This document shows, piece by piece, positions 1 through 7,491 of a stretch of DNA of 19,740 nt (its first letter is position 1; every line of letters begins with the position of its first letter). The DNA is taken from NCBI GenBank assembly GCA_023422735.1, contig JAFAGL010000193.1:1-19740 (forward strand). Direction: 5' to 3'. The translations under genes and the position numbers were made by a program. This stretch comes from Pseudomonadota bacterium (GTDB lineage: Bacteria > Pseudomonadota > Alphaproteobacteria > Rhizobiales > Rhizobiaceae). The notes under the pieces were generated by a model that searched no databases, had not been told where the DNA came from, and worked only from the letters and a program-made list of their open reading frames with translations.

Positions 1-459
1 CTAGGAAAGCGCGTGCTTCTTCTCGACATGACATCTGACGGGAGCACTTCACGCGCCATGCTTGGCAAAGGCGATCTTCCTGGAATTACCGATCTTCTCG
101 CCGGTCAGGCGCAATTCACCAACGTCATTCATGCCGACACAGTCTCTGATTGCCATGTGATTCCGGTTGGCAATGCAGATCCTGAATTGGCAATGCGCGC
201 GGCCGATCGCCTGCCAATCATTCTTCGGTCGCTGAACAGCGCTTATGATGTGGTTGTTGTCGATTGCGGCCCCGCCGATCCGGAAGGTGTCGAAAGAATC
301 GTAGGTGATGGAGCGCGCATCGTTATTTCTTTTGTGGACCCCGATGACCGCGCGTTTGCTCTCAGCGTACAAAGTTTCGCCGATGCGGGATATGAGGATA
401 CGCTGCTGGTTTCATTGCTTCGAGCCGGTCGCAAAACAGACTTGTCCAAGACCCGCTAG
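1..459 (+). CDS. BY-kinase-like / exopolysaccharide chain-length P-loop domain protein, C-terminal fragment
   Basis: The frame is open from the first base, so this is the 3' part (about 152 codons) of a gene that starts upstream of the window. It resembles the P-loop half of Wzc/ExoP-type polysaccharide co-polymerases and related MinD/ParA-fold proteins. A strand shaped like a Walker A' element (VLLLD) lies at the start, followed by the family-typical GITDLLAG segment, and a Walker B-like strand (DVVVVDCGP) lies near codons 82-90. The canonical DxDxR signature of BY-kinases is not intact (the D is followed by MTSD), and the C-terminus has no tyrosine cluster, so an inactive or regulatory version is possible. 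The P-loop itself is outside the window. The neighbouring acetyltransferase and deacetylase support a role in surface polysaccharide export at the inner membrane. Its TAG stop interlocks with the opposing gene's stop. Confidence 0.72.
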   Translation, partial: LGKRVLLLDMTSDGSTSRAMLGKGDLPGITDLLAGQAQFTNVIHADTVSDCHVIPVGNADPELAMRAADRLPIILRSLNSAYDVVVVDCGPADPEGVERIVGDGARIVISFVDPDDRAFALSVQSFADAGYEDTLLVSLLRAGRKTDLSKTR

Positions 460-1646
460 GGCGCGCTACGGGTCCCCCCAAAGCGCTTCCGCCATGCTTT
501 GATCTGTTGCCATAGTCCGGTATTCGCCTTCATGCTGCGTTTTAGCAGCGTCGCACCTTTGTGGGTGGTTCCGTAAACGCGACCTTTCAACGTCAGCGGC
601 AGGCAGATATCGATTTGGCGCGTCACGAGATCGCACCAGGCTCGTTTGTAGCCCTCGTCCCCGACACTGAAGTCGAAGATCTCATACTGTTCACGCGCCG
701 CTTGTTCGATGTTCAAAAAGAACAAGAAGTCTCCGGGGCTTGCTTGCGAAAGCTCATCATCGGCGAAGCTGTTGAATTCGCAGATCATCCGGTTTGCCAC
801 GCTGGATGATCCTGTGACGGCAAGAATTTTGCCGCCTATTTCGAGTGCGTGCAGGCGAAAGGATGGTCGCGGCTGGCAATGTGCCTGCGTGAAAAGTCGC
901 AGCAAAAAGGGCCGCATCTCCGAAAAGACGTTCTCAACGCCGAGCTTGGCAAACCGTTCTCCTTTTTGGATCAGGAAGCAATCCAGCAGTCTTTCCACTT
1001 CGCCTGGTAGCTTAGCTTCGATGTATCGATAACCGCCGGCAGCTTCGAACTTCCGGATTTGCGCTCGATGTTTCTTCATGCGCCTTTTACGACCGATACG
1101 GTCGAGAATGCGGTCGAAGCCGGGTGTCAAATCCATGGCAAGGCCGATATTGGCGCTTTCGCAGTTCGGCAAACCGATAAGAGGGTTTGTCAAGCCGCCC
1201 AATTCGCGTGAAACGCGCTCGATCAAAAGAAGATCGATTTTTGTCCCATATGTTTGCAGGGCAACGCGGACCGTGCGCGTAAGCATATTCGCTGGGATTT
1301 TCGGAAATTCGGCAGCGACGTAGGGAAAGTTGTTGTTGGCATGTGTGCCGCTTACCGCTTGCGCAACGGTGCAACCGCCCCGACACACAAGCTCAACTGG
1401 CATGATGCAGCAAAGCTTGCCTTCCTGTTCGATGCGCAAAAACAGCAAGCGTTTATCTGAGGTCGCTGCATAGGCGTCTAGCCATTCGGATGTTTGAGCT
1501 GCACCGCACATCCAAGAGGATGTGAGTATGCGATACTCGGCAAGCGATGCGGAGTTCGCTTCCACAACATGGCATTGGACACACGAGTTTGGCTGCACGA
1601 TGGGCGATCTGTTGAAAACCTCTGCGATCTCTAATCTTTCCGACAT
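456..1646 (-). CDS. GNAT-fold acetyltransferase of the CelD/BioF2 (acetyltransf_6) type
   Basis: This 396-residue protein matches the cellulose-biosynthesis CelD-like GNAT family found in polysaccharide loci. Visible hallmarks are the early segment with SSWMCGAAQTSEW, the central basic stretch IGRKRRMKKHRAQIRKFE (about residues 184-201), and the C-terminal acyltransferase half with FRLHALEIGGKILAVTG and later FDFSVGDEGYKRAW (about residues 325-338), the usual signature of this group. Length is normal for the family. It probably transfers an acyl group to a sugar or lipid intermediate in the cytoplasm; the substrate cannot be read from sequence. The ATG is preceded by a weak GCGGGA ribosome site. 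It is convergent with the chain-length protein, sharing the bases CTAG so that both genes stop on the same tetranucleotide, and divergent from the deacetylase. Confidence 0.78.
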   Translation of the reverse strand: MSERLEIAEVFNRSPIVQPNSCVQCHVVEANSASLAEYRILTSSWMCGAAQTSEWLDAYAATSDKRLLFLRIEQEGKLCCIMPVELVCRGGCTVAQAVSGTHANNNFPYVAAEFPKIPANMLTRTVRVALQTYGTKIDLLLIERVSRELGGLTNPLIGLPNCESANIGLAMDLTPGFDRILDRIGRKRRMKKHRAQIRKFEAAGGYRYIEAKLPGEVERLLDCFLIQKGERFAKLGVENVFSEMRPFLLRLFTQAHCQPRPSFRLHALEIGGKILAVTGSSSVANRMICEFNSFADDELSQASPGDFLFFLNIEQAAREQYEIFDFSVGDEGYKRAWCDLVTRQIDICLPLTLKGRVYGTTHKGATLLKRSMKANTGLWQQIKAWRKRFGGTRSAP

Positions 1647-1686
1647 TCCCGCTCAAACTGAAAGACAAGAGCTGTCAGAATGCTTC

Positions 1687-1706
1687 GACGTTTGAGGACG
1701 TTTGAG
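1687..1706. repeat. Perfect tandem duplication of a 10-bp unit at the start of the deacetylase gene
   Basis: The unit GACGTTTGAG occurs twice back to back (1687-1696 and 1697-1706), followed by GATG. A 10-bp change shifts the reading frame, so the ATG at 1680 is in frame with the deacetylase only in the current copy state. This favours the downstream ATG at 1719 as the true start, which also has GAGG at 1704-1707 just upstream. Confidence 0.85.
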
Positions 1707-1718
1707 GATGCCAGATTG

Positions 1719-2774
1719 ATGAACCGCACGGAAAGCGCGCGCAGGCTGCTCTTGACCGCGATGCGCTTCAGCGGATCAGCAAAGCTTGCGACCCGGTTTT
1801 TCGGAGGTCGGGGCGTGATTCTGATGCTGCATCGCGTGACCGATCAGCACCGGACGCGCTTGGATCTAAATGGTCATCTTGTGGTCAGCCCTTCATATCT
1901 GGATGAAGTCCTGACGGAGTTGCGACGGCTCGATTATGATCTCGTTTCCATGGACCAAGCCATCCGACGCTTGAAACAGCCAGCCACGGGACGCCGCTTT
2001 GTGGCCATGACGTTGGATGATGGGTACCGCGACAATCTGGTTGAGGCACTGCCCGTGTTCGAAAAACATTCAGTGCCATTCACCGTTTATATCTCGCCCG
2101 GTCTGATTTATGGAGAAACCGAATTGTGGTGGGAATGGCTTGAAGCCGCCGTCACTTTTCTGAACCATGTGTCGATTGGCGTCGGCGCTGGGATGAAGCG
2201 GTGGGAAACGCGAACCCGGCCGCAGAAGATCAAGGCGTTCAAAGCGCTGTTGAAACTCTTCTCAACGCAGGTCTTGGAAGAAAAACAGATAGAGATCATC
2301 GAGCAAATCAAATCATCTCTGCGAAAGGCAGGCCATCGCCCGGAGACTTCGCCTTTGATGAGCTGGCGTGAAATCCAGCAACTCGCACGTCATCCGCTTT
2401 GCACGATTGGGGCGCATTCACAGCATCATTATGCGCTTCGTCGATTGGACGAAGCGACAGCATATAGGGAGATTTCCGACTCCCTCGACACGTTGCAAGG
2501 TAAGCTGGGTTTGCGATCGGCGCATTTCGCGTATCCCTACGGCTATGAGAGCGCGGTCGGACCTCGCGAAGCAAAGCTGGCAAAGGAGGCTGGTATCGTT
2601 TCAGCTGTCACAACCCGCCACGGGCTTATCCAGGCGGAACATATCGACCATCTTCATGAACTGCCGCGGCTGTCGATCAATGGTCGTTTTCAGTCACTCG
2701 GCCATTTGCGAACGCTCTTATCCGGGCTGACCGTGGCGCTGGCAAATCGCGGACGATTGGTGGTTACCCTTTAA
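1719..2774 (+). CDS. NodB-homology polysaccharide deacetylase (carbohydrate esterase 4 family)
   Basis: This protein of about 351 residues carries the three usual NodB motifs. Motif 1 is TLDDGYRDN, whose first Asp is the catalytic base and whose second binds metal (D100/D101). Motif 2 is the metal-binding H-S-x-x-H in GAHSQHH. Motif 3 is HFAYPYG. The N-terminal RGVILMLHRV segment is typical of deacetylases in rhizobial exopolysaccharide loci. It would remove acetyl groups from a polysaccharide or its lipid-linked precursor. A helical insertion between motifs 1 and 2 (about residues 135-205) is common in this subgroup. I prefer the ATG at 1719 to the in-frame ATG at 1680 because a 10-bp tandem repeat lies between them and GAGG precedes 1719. 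No clear signal peptide is seen. The last 11 bases overlap the opposing DUF2842 gene. Confidence 0.85.
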   Translation: MNRTESARRLLLTAMRFSGSAKLATRFFGGRGVILMLHRVTDQHRTRLDLNGHLVVSPSYLDEVLTELRRLDYDLVSMDQAIRRLKQPATGRRFVAMTLDDGYRDNLVEALPVFEKHSVPFTVYISPGLIYGETELWWEWLEAAVTFLNHVSIGVGAGMKRWETRTRPQKIKAFKALLKLFSTQVLEEKQIEIIEQIKSSLRKAGHRPETSPLMSWREIQQLARHPLCTIGAHSQHHYALRRLDEATAYREISDSLDTLQGKLGLRSAHFAYPYGYESAVGPREAKLAKEAGIVSAVTTRHGLIQAEHIDHLHELPRLSINGRFQSLGHLRTLLSGLTVALANRGRLVVTL

Positions 2775-2985
2775 TGCGCCGCTTTGGCTCGGTCGCCATC
2801 CATTTGATGATGAGCATGGCAGGCAAAACCCACAGAAATCCCGTGAAGAAGAAGTAGGCGAGGTGCACCCAGGCGCTGGACTCGCCCAGATGACTAACGG
2901 CAAACAGCGTTGCCGCCATGGCGTAAACGCACACAAGCGCGATCAAAACGACCGTACCGATAAGTTTTTTTATGCGCACAGGCAT
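2764..2985 (-). CDS. DUF2842 small two-helix membrane protein
   Basis: This 73-residue protein begins with MPVRIKKLIGT, the conserved start of DUF2842 proteins, which are almost confined to alphaproteobacteria. It has two hydrophobic spans, at about residues 9-30 and 40-65, with the family-typical segment SSAWVHLAYFFFTGFLWVLP and a short basic tail. The ATG at 2985 has a good AAGGAG ribosome site 9 bases upstream; the longer open frame further upstream is not needed. No biochemical function is established for the family. It diverges from heme A synthase, so a shared regulatory interval is possible, and its stop overlaps the end of the deacetylase gene by 11 bases. Confidence 0.85.
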   Translation of the reverse strand: MPVRIKKLIGTVVLIALVCVYAMAATLFAVSHLGESSAWVHLAYFFFTGFLWVLPAMLIIKWMATEPKRRIKG

Positions 2986-3049
2986 GGCCGAGCTCTCCTT
3001 GCAGGATCGTCTACGGCGCACTGGGAACGAACGCAACGTTTCGGGCCAA

Positions 3050-3068
3050 GCGCGACTGCGTGTCGCGC
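3050..3068. promoter_or_regulatory. Inverted repeat between divergent DUF2842 and ctaA genes
   Basis: GCGCGAC (3050-3056) and GTCGCGC (3062-3068) form a perfect 7-bp inverted repeat around a 5-bp spacer, in the 130-bp interval between two divergent starts. It could be an operator or a hairpin in the ctaA leader. I could not find a convincing -35/-10 pair nearby. Confidence 0.4.
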
Positions 3069-3115
3069 GGAACAAAGGCTTGCAGGTTGGTGGGGAATGG
3101 CGCACGAGAACCGCC

Positions 3116-4225
3116 ATGAATACGACAGAGCGCCCGCCTTTGACCCTTGATCTCGTATCGCGACTTGAAATGGATCGACTGGAGCGCGACCGGCGACAGG
3201 TACGCGCCTGGCTTTATGTCGTGATCGTTTTCCTTATGGCGATTTTTATCGTCGGTGGGGGCACAAGGCTTACGGGTTCGGGCCTTTCCATCACCGAATG
3301 GAAGCCGATCCACGGTGTCATTCCACCGAGTGGCGACGCCGAATGGCAGGAAGAGTTCGCCAAATATCGTGAAATACCCCAATATCAGGAACTCAATCGA
3401 GGAATGAGCCTCGATGAGTTCAAAGGTATCTTCTGGTGGGAATGGGTTCACCGGCTTCTGGCGCGCAGCGTTGGTTTGGTGATGGCACTTCCCTTGATCT
3501 ATTTTTGGGTGACGGGTCGCTTGGAGCGGTCCTTTAAACCCAAACTGGTTGGCATATTGGCCTTGGGGGGCCTGCAGGGATTTGTCGGTTGGTGGATGGT
3601 TGCCTCCGGTTTGAGTGTTTTAACCAGCGTCAGCCAATATCGGCTGGCGACTCATCTGACGTTGGCCTGCATCATTTTCGTGGCGACGATGGCTCTGGCC
3701 AGAAGCCTTGCACCGCACAGCGCTGGGCCCGCGGACCCACGCATCAGGCGTTTCGCAGGCTGGATGGTGGTGGCCGTCCTGGCGCAGATTTATCTCGGTG
3801 CACTTGTGGCCGGTCTTCATGCCGGTCTGATCTATAACACTTGGCCGTTAATGGATGGCAGACTGGTGCCGGACGGGTTGTTCACCATTCAACCAGCCGT
3901 GCTCAACCTGTTTGAAAATCCAAAAACCGTGCAGTTCATGCACAGGGTCGGAGCTTACACGGTGCTGGCGCTGGCCGTGATTCACGCTGTGCAAACGGTT
4001 CGTCTGGCCCCTGAAACGCCGCACGCAAGGCGAGCTATCTTGCTTGTCCTGCTGCTGTTGGCACAAGCGGCAATCGGCATCACCGCACTGATAATGGTCG
4101 TCCCATTCTCCTGGGCCATCCTCCATCACATCATGGCGATTTGCGTGCTGGGATTCACGGCAGCGCATTGGCGCGGTACAAAGGGCGCCGAGCCTCTGCC
4201 GATGAAGAACGCCGTTCGCCGCTGA
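3116..4225 (+). CDS. ctaA: Heme A synthase (COX15/CtaA, proteobacterial type)
   Basis: This 369-residue integral membrane enzyme oxidises the C8 methyl of heme O to the formyl group of heme A, the cofactor of aa3-type cytochrome oxidase. Hallmarks are the first helix running into GGGTRLTGSGLSITEWKP, the WWEWVHRLLAR segment with H112, ATHLTLA with H180, the AGLHAGLIYNTWPLMDG segment, FMHRVGAY with H276, and ILHHIM with H337/H338. The paired histidines and about eight predicted helices match the family, and the length is typical. I chose the ATG at 3116 because homologues begin shortly before the first helix; an in-frame start at 2972 would add an unlikely 48-residue basic extension. The ribosome site is weak (GAGAA). 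It converges on argC with only 9 bases between stops. Confidence 0.95.
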   Translation: MNTTERPPLTLDLVSRLEMDRLERDRRQVRAWLYVVIVFLMAIFIVGGGTRLTGSGLSITEWKPIHGVIPPSGDAEWQEEFAKYREIPQYQELNRGMSLDEFKGIFWWEWVHRLLARSVGLVMALPLIYFWVTGRLERSFKPKLVGILALGGLQGFVGWWMVASGLSVLTSVSQYRLATHLTLACIIFVATMALARSLAPHSAGPADPRIRRFAGWMVVAVLAQIYLGALVAGLHAGLIYNTWPLMDGRLVPDGLFTIQPAVLNLFENPKTVQFMHRVGAYTVLALAVIHAVQTVRLAPETPHARRAILLVLLLLAQAAIGITALIMVVPFSWAILHHIMAICVLGFTAAHWRGTKGAEPLPMKNAVRR

Positions 4226-4234
4226 CCTAAGCCG

Positions 4235-5173
4235 TCAGGCGCCTTTCCCAAGCATCAGGTCCATGTTCTGGACAGCCGCGCCTGATGCTCCCTTTCCGAG
4301 ATTATCCAGAATAGCGACAAGATTGGCTTGGCCAGCGTCTTCAGTGCCGAACACGAAAAGTTTCATGTGATTGGTATCGTTAAGCTCTGTCGGGTCAATG
4401 CGCGGCAAGGCAATGCCTTCTGCATAGGGAACGACCTCGACCACGGACTGCCCCTCGTAGTGCTTTTCCAGCGCGGCATGCAGGTCGCCCAGTTTTGGTG
4501 CGTTTTTGAGATCAGATAGGAACAGCGGAACTTGCACGAGCATGCCTTGCGCAAACCGCCCAACGCTGGGGGCAAAAAGTGGCTTGCGCGCAAGCTGGCC
4601 GTGGGTTTGCATTTCAGGAACATGCTTGTGCGAGAGCGTAAGCCCGTAAAGGAAATGGGGGGCGGCAATAGCATCGGCCGCTTGGATGTTTTCCATTTGC
4701 GCGATCATTTGTTTGCCGCCACCGGTGTATCCGGACACCGCGTTGACGGAAACGGGGTAATCTGACGGAAGATAACCGGCTTCGATCAGCGGTCGGATCA
4801 AACCGATGGCGCCGGTTGGATAGCAGCCCGGATTGGACACGCGCGCTGAGGACGAAATCTTGTCGGCTTGGCCTGCAGTCAGCTCGGGAAAGCCGTAAGC
4901 CCATTGCGGATCGATCCGGTAGGCTGTGGAAGTGTCAATGACGCGGGTCGACGTGTCGTCGCCCAGCAAGGCAACGGCTTCCTTCGAGGCGGCATCCGGC
5001 AGGCATAGAATGGCGATGTCTGCCTGCTTCAGATAGTCCGCGCGCGCATCGGCATCCTTGCGGCGCTCAACCGGGATGGACAGGATCTCAAGATCATCGC
5101 GGTCTGCCAAACGTGTGCGGATTTGCAGCCCGGTCGTTCCATGTTCGCCATCAATGAAGATCTTGGGTTTCAT
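4235..5173 (-). CDS. argC: N-acetyl-gamma-glutamyl-phosphate reductase, type 2
   Basis: This enzyme performs the NADPH-dependent reduction of N-acetyl-glutamyl phosphate to the semialdehyde, the third step of arginine synthesis in the cytoplasm. The 312-residue length and the N-terminus KIFIDGEHGTTGLQI are typical of the short type 2 enzymes. The catalytic cysteine is C117 in SNPGCYPTG, and the conserved VSGYTGGGKQM segment follows. The ATG at 5173 has an AAGGA ribosome site six bases upstream. It lies 83 bp downstream of the ureohydrolase gene on the same strand, with a weak hairpin between, so it may be partly co-transcribed. In rhizobia this gene is commonly found next to rpsI/rplM and agmatinase, which supports the call. 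Confidence 0.95.
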   Translation of the reverse strand: MKPKIFIDGEHGTTGLQIRTRLADRDDLEILSIPVERRKDADARADYLKQADIAILCLPDAASKEAVALLGDDTSTRVIDTSTAYRIDPQWAYGFPELTAGQADKISSSARVSNPGCYPTGAIGLIRPLIEAGYLPSDYPVSVNAVSGYTGGGKQMIAQMENIQAADAIAAPHFLYGLTLSHKHVPEMQTHGQLARKPLFAPSVGRFAQGMLVQVPLFLSDLKNAPKLGDLHAALEKHYEGQSVVEVVPYAEGIALPRIDPTELNDTNHMKLFVFGTEDAGQANLVAILDNLGKGASGAAVQNMDLMLGKGA

Positions 5174-5221
5174 ATCAGTTCCTTCTGCCGTGGCAGCATA
5201 ATCAATCAGTTAGAAAGAGAT

Positions 5222-5238
5222 TCGGACTCAAAGTCCGA
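5222..5238 (-). terminator. Possible weak terminator hairpin after the ureohydrolase gene
   Basis: On the minus strand TCGGACT and AGTCCGA form a perfect 7-bp stem with a 3-base loop, followed by the pyrimidine-rich ATCTCTTTCTAAC. The U-tract is poor, so termination may be partial and allow read-through into argC. Confidence 0.4.
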
Positions 5239-5256
5239 GCCTCTTGAATCAGCATC

Positions 5257-6213
5257 TCAGCCGCGATGGCCCGCTTTTCGTTCGGCAGCAAGGCCCACAT
5301 AATGCTGGGCAACAGTTGCACCTGCGATGGCCGTGATGTCGGCGTGGTCATAGGGCGGTGACACTTCGACAATGTCCGCACCAACAATATCGAGTTTGCC
5401 GAGACGACGTAGCACGGAAAGAATCTTGGCCGAGGAGGGGCCGCCGGCCACTGGGGTCCCGGTGCCGGGCGCAAAGGCGGGGTCGAGACAATCAATGTCG
5501 AAGGTCAGATATGTCTTGCGACCTGCGGTGCGGCGCTCGATTGCGGCAACGATATCTTCGCCGCGCATCTCCTCGACCTGCTCGCCATAGATGATCTCGA
5601 TGCCGAATGTCTCAGGCGCGTGGGTGCGAATACCGATTTGGATTGAGGTTTGCGGGTCGATAATGCCCTCGCGCACTGCGCGACATACAAACGAGCCGTG
5701 ATCGATTCGCTTGCCGTCATCCGGCCAGGTATCCTGATGCGCATCGAACTGCACCAGCGACAGCGGCCCATATTTCGCGGCATGCGCTTTCAAGATCGGC
5801 CAGGTTACGAAATGATCGCCTCCAAGCGAAATCAGGAAGGCGTTGTTGCGGATCAGTTTCGTTGCTTCCCGCTCAATGATGGCCGGCGTTTTGTTGTGGT
5901 TACCCGTGTCGAGCAGGCAGTCTCCATAGTCGACGACCGCAAGGTCATCGAAGAACTGCCGCTGAAATGGATATTGCGGATCATTGTCGAAAATGGCCGA
6001 GGCGCGACGGATCGCCTGTGGGCCGAATCGGGCTCCAGGGCGGTTGGTAACGGCTGCATCGAACGGAATGCCCCAAACGATCACATCGGCGCCGCTCACA
6101 TTCTTTGTGTAACGACGGCGCATGAAGGAGAGGGCGCCTGCATAGGTTGGATCGCCAGCCGGCCCGAGATTGGTGCGGGCTGTGAATGCGTTGTCGATTG
6201 ATGCCGATGGCAT
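5257..6213 (-). CDS. speB: Agmatinase-like ureohydrolase (arginase/agmatinase family)
   Basis: This 318-residue binuclear manganese hydrolase is expected to cleave agmatine to putrescine and urea. Metal ligands are visible as H134 (LGGDH), D157, H159 and D161 (DAHQD), and D239 and D241 (DIDCLDPAFAPGTGTP). The latter motif and GIPFDAAVTNRPGARFGP are typical of agmatinases and related guanidino-acid hydrolases. The exact guanidino substrate is not certain from sequence; guanidinobutyrase is an alternative. The start at 6213 is preceded by a strong AGGAGG six bases upstream, so an upstream in-frame start at 6231 is rejected. It lies downstream of rpsI but is separated from it by a strong terminator, so it probably has its own promoter. 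Confidence 0.85.
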   Translation of the reverse strand: MPSASIDNAFTARTNLGPAGDPTYAGALSFMRRRYTKNVSGADVIVWGIPFDAAVTNRPGARFGPQAIRRASAIFDNDPQYPFQRQFFDDLAVVDYGDCLLDTGNHNKTPAIIEREATKLIRNNAFLISLGGDHFVTWPILKAHAAKYGPLSLVQFDAHQDTWPDDGKRIDHGSFVCRAVREGIIDPQTSIQIGIRTHAPETFGIEIIYGEQVEEMRGEDIVAAIERRTAGRKTYLTFDIDCLDPAFAPGTGTPVAGGPSSAKILSVLRRLGKLDIVGADIVEVSPPYDHADITAIAGATVAQHYVGLAAERKAGHRG

Positions 6214-6276
6214 ACTGATCCTCCTGCGCAACGAAAGTCCGGATTGTGTTGTTGCAGCTTTCTGTGTCGAGGCAAC

Positions 6277-6305
6277 AAAAAAGCGGACCCGAAGGCCCGC
6301 TTTTT
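6277..6305 (-). terminator. Intrinsic terminator of the rplM-rpsI operon
   Basis: On the minus strand the stem AAGCGGGCC / GGTCCGCTT (one G-U pair) closes a TTCG tetraloop and is followed by TTTTT. It lies 25 bases past the rpsI stop and before the ureohydrolase start. Confidence 0.9.
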
Positions 6306-6329
6306 CGAAAGATCCGAACTGGAAGCGGC

Positions 6330-6812
6330 TTAGCGCTTCGAGAACTGGAACGAACGACGGGCCTTGGCCTTGCCGTACTTCTTACGCTCGACGACGCGGC
6401 TGTCGCGGGTAAGGAAGCCACCCTTCTTGAGGATGCCGCGCAGTTCTGGCTCGTAATAGGTCAACGCCTTGGAGATGCCATGACGAACAGCGCCGGCCTG
6501 GCCGGACAAACCACCACCAGCAACAGTAGCGACGATGTCGTACTGACCATCACGTGCTGCCGCGACGATTGGCTGCTGCAGAATCATCTGCAGAACCGGG
6601 CGCGCGAAATAAGCGCCAAATTCCTTGTTGTTGACCGTGATCTTGCCTGAACCCGGCTTGACCCAGACGCGTGCGATCGCGTCCTTGCGCTTGCCGGTGG
6701 CGTAAGCACGGCCGTGCTTGTCGAGCTTCTGGACGTGAACCGGAGCTGCCGGCTGCTCGCTCGTCTGCGCGGTTGCTGCGCCGAGCTCTGCGAGAGAGTT
6801 CAAATCAGCCAT
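6330..6812 (-). CDS. rpsI: 30S ribosomal protein S9 (uS9)
   Basis: This 160-residue protein of the small ribosomal subunit has a C-terminal tail that reaches the P-site tRNA. The core begins around GRAYATGKRKDAIARVW, continues through GGGLSGQAGAVRHGI, and ends in the invariant SKR tail (RRSFQFSKR). The N-terminal extension of about 30 residues, rich in Ala, is usual in alphaproteobacteria. The ATG overlaps the rplM stop as TAATG, so translation is coupled to L13. A GAGGG ribosome site lies upstream inside the rplM end. The operon is closed by the terminator just downstream. Confidence 0.98.
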   Translation of the reverse strand: MADLNSLAELGAATAQTSEQPAAPVHVQKLDKHGRAYATGKRKDAIARVWVKPGSGKITVNNKEFGAYFARPVLQMILQQPIVAAARDGQYDIVATVAGGGLSGQAGAVRHGISKALTYYEPELRGILKKGGFLTRDSRVVERKKYGKAKARRSFQFSKR

Positions 6813-7276
6813 TATGAGGCCCTCTTGTTCTTAGAGTTCAATGCGCCGACGTCGAGCGTCTCAGGCTTCTGAGCCTCGTGGCCATGCTCGGTACCGGCAT
6901 AAACGCGCAGGTTCTTCATCTGGCGACGGCCAAGCGGGCCGCGCGGAATCATGCGCTCAATAGCTTTCTCGACAACCCGCTCCGGGAAGCGGCCTTCGAG
7001 CAACTGGCGCGCGGTGCGCTCCTTGATGCCGCCCGGGTGACCGGTGTGCCAGTAGTACATCTTGTCGGTGTACTTCTTGCCGGTGAATACCACCTTGTCG
7101 GCATTGATGATGATGACATTGTCGCCATCGTCCACATGCGGGGTAAAGGTTGCTTTGTGCTTGCCGCGCAGGCGGTTAGCGACGAGGGTGGCGAGGCGGC
7201 CAACGACGAGCCCTTCGGCGTCGATCAGGACCCACTTCTTCTCCACCTCCGCAGGCTTCTGCGAAAAGGTTGCCAT
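6812..7276 (-). CDS. rplM: 50S ribosomal protein L13 (uL13)
   Basis: This 154-residue large-subunit protein is recognised by KKWVLIDAEGLVVGRLAT near the N-terminus, HVDDGDNVIIINADKV, and the invariant YYWHTGHPGGIK segment, followed by the MIPRGPLGRRQMKNLRVY region. The ATG at 7276 has an AAGGA ribosome site about seven bases upstream; an in-frame extension to 7366 would cover the structured leader and is rejected. It is the first gene of the rplM-rpsI operon. In Escherichia coli L13 represses its own mRNA through the leader (established knowledge); the structured leader here makes a similar loop plausible. Confidence 0.98.
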   Translation of the reverse strand: MATFSQKPAEVEKKWVLIDAEGLVVGRLATLVANRLRGKHKATFTPHVDDGDNVIIINADKVVFTGKKYTDKMYYWHTGHPGGIKERTARQLLEGRFPERVVEKAIERMIPRGPLGRRQMKNLRVYAGTEHGHEAQKPETLDVGALNSKNKRAS

Positions 7277-7391
7277 AGTGTCTTCCTTCAGAACCTTCCA
7301 ACCGGAAGGCGTTTCTTGTTGCTTGTATTCGCGCTTGCTGACTGCCTGCGCGAACAATAAAAACAACGGCCCTCAAACGAGAGCCGCCGAC
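7277..7391 (-). promoter_or_regulatory. Structured 5' leader of rplM-rpsI with three hairpins, the first attenuator-like
   Basis: Read on the minus strand from the predicted transcript start near 7391, three stem-loops occur in order. Hairpin 1 is GGCTCTC / GAGGGCC (7385-7368, loop GTTT, extendable by two pairs) followed by TTGTTTTTATT, the form of an intrinsic terminator. Hairpin 2 is TTCGCGC / GCGCGAA (7354-7328). Hairpin 3 is CCTTCC / GGAAGG with a 4-base loop (7309-7294), directly upstream of the AAGGAAG ribosome site with which CCTTCC could pair instead. This is the layout expected of an autoregulated ribosomal protein leader. An alternative for hairpin 1 is the terminator of the upstream thioesterase gene. 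Confidence 0.55.
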
Positions 7392-7397
7392 GAAGGT

Positions 7398-7426
7398 TCT
7401 CTAAACCAGCCGCAACACTGCGTCAA
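7398..7426 (-). promoter_or_regulatory. rplM: Candidate sigma-70 promoter for rplM-rpsI
   Basis: On the minus strand TTGACG (7426-7421) and TAGAGA (7403-7398) are separated by exactly 17 bases. The -35 is preceded by C, giving CTTGAC, the preferred alphaproteobacterial form. It sits about 120 bases before the rplM start. Confidence 0.55.
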
Positions 7427-7491
7427 GCACGTTAACTGTGATTACAAATCAGATATAATTAGGAAAAACAATAACTTAGTTTAATGTGGTA

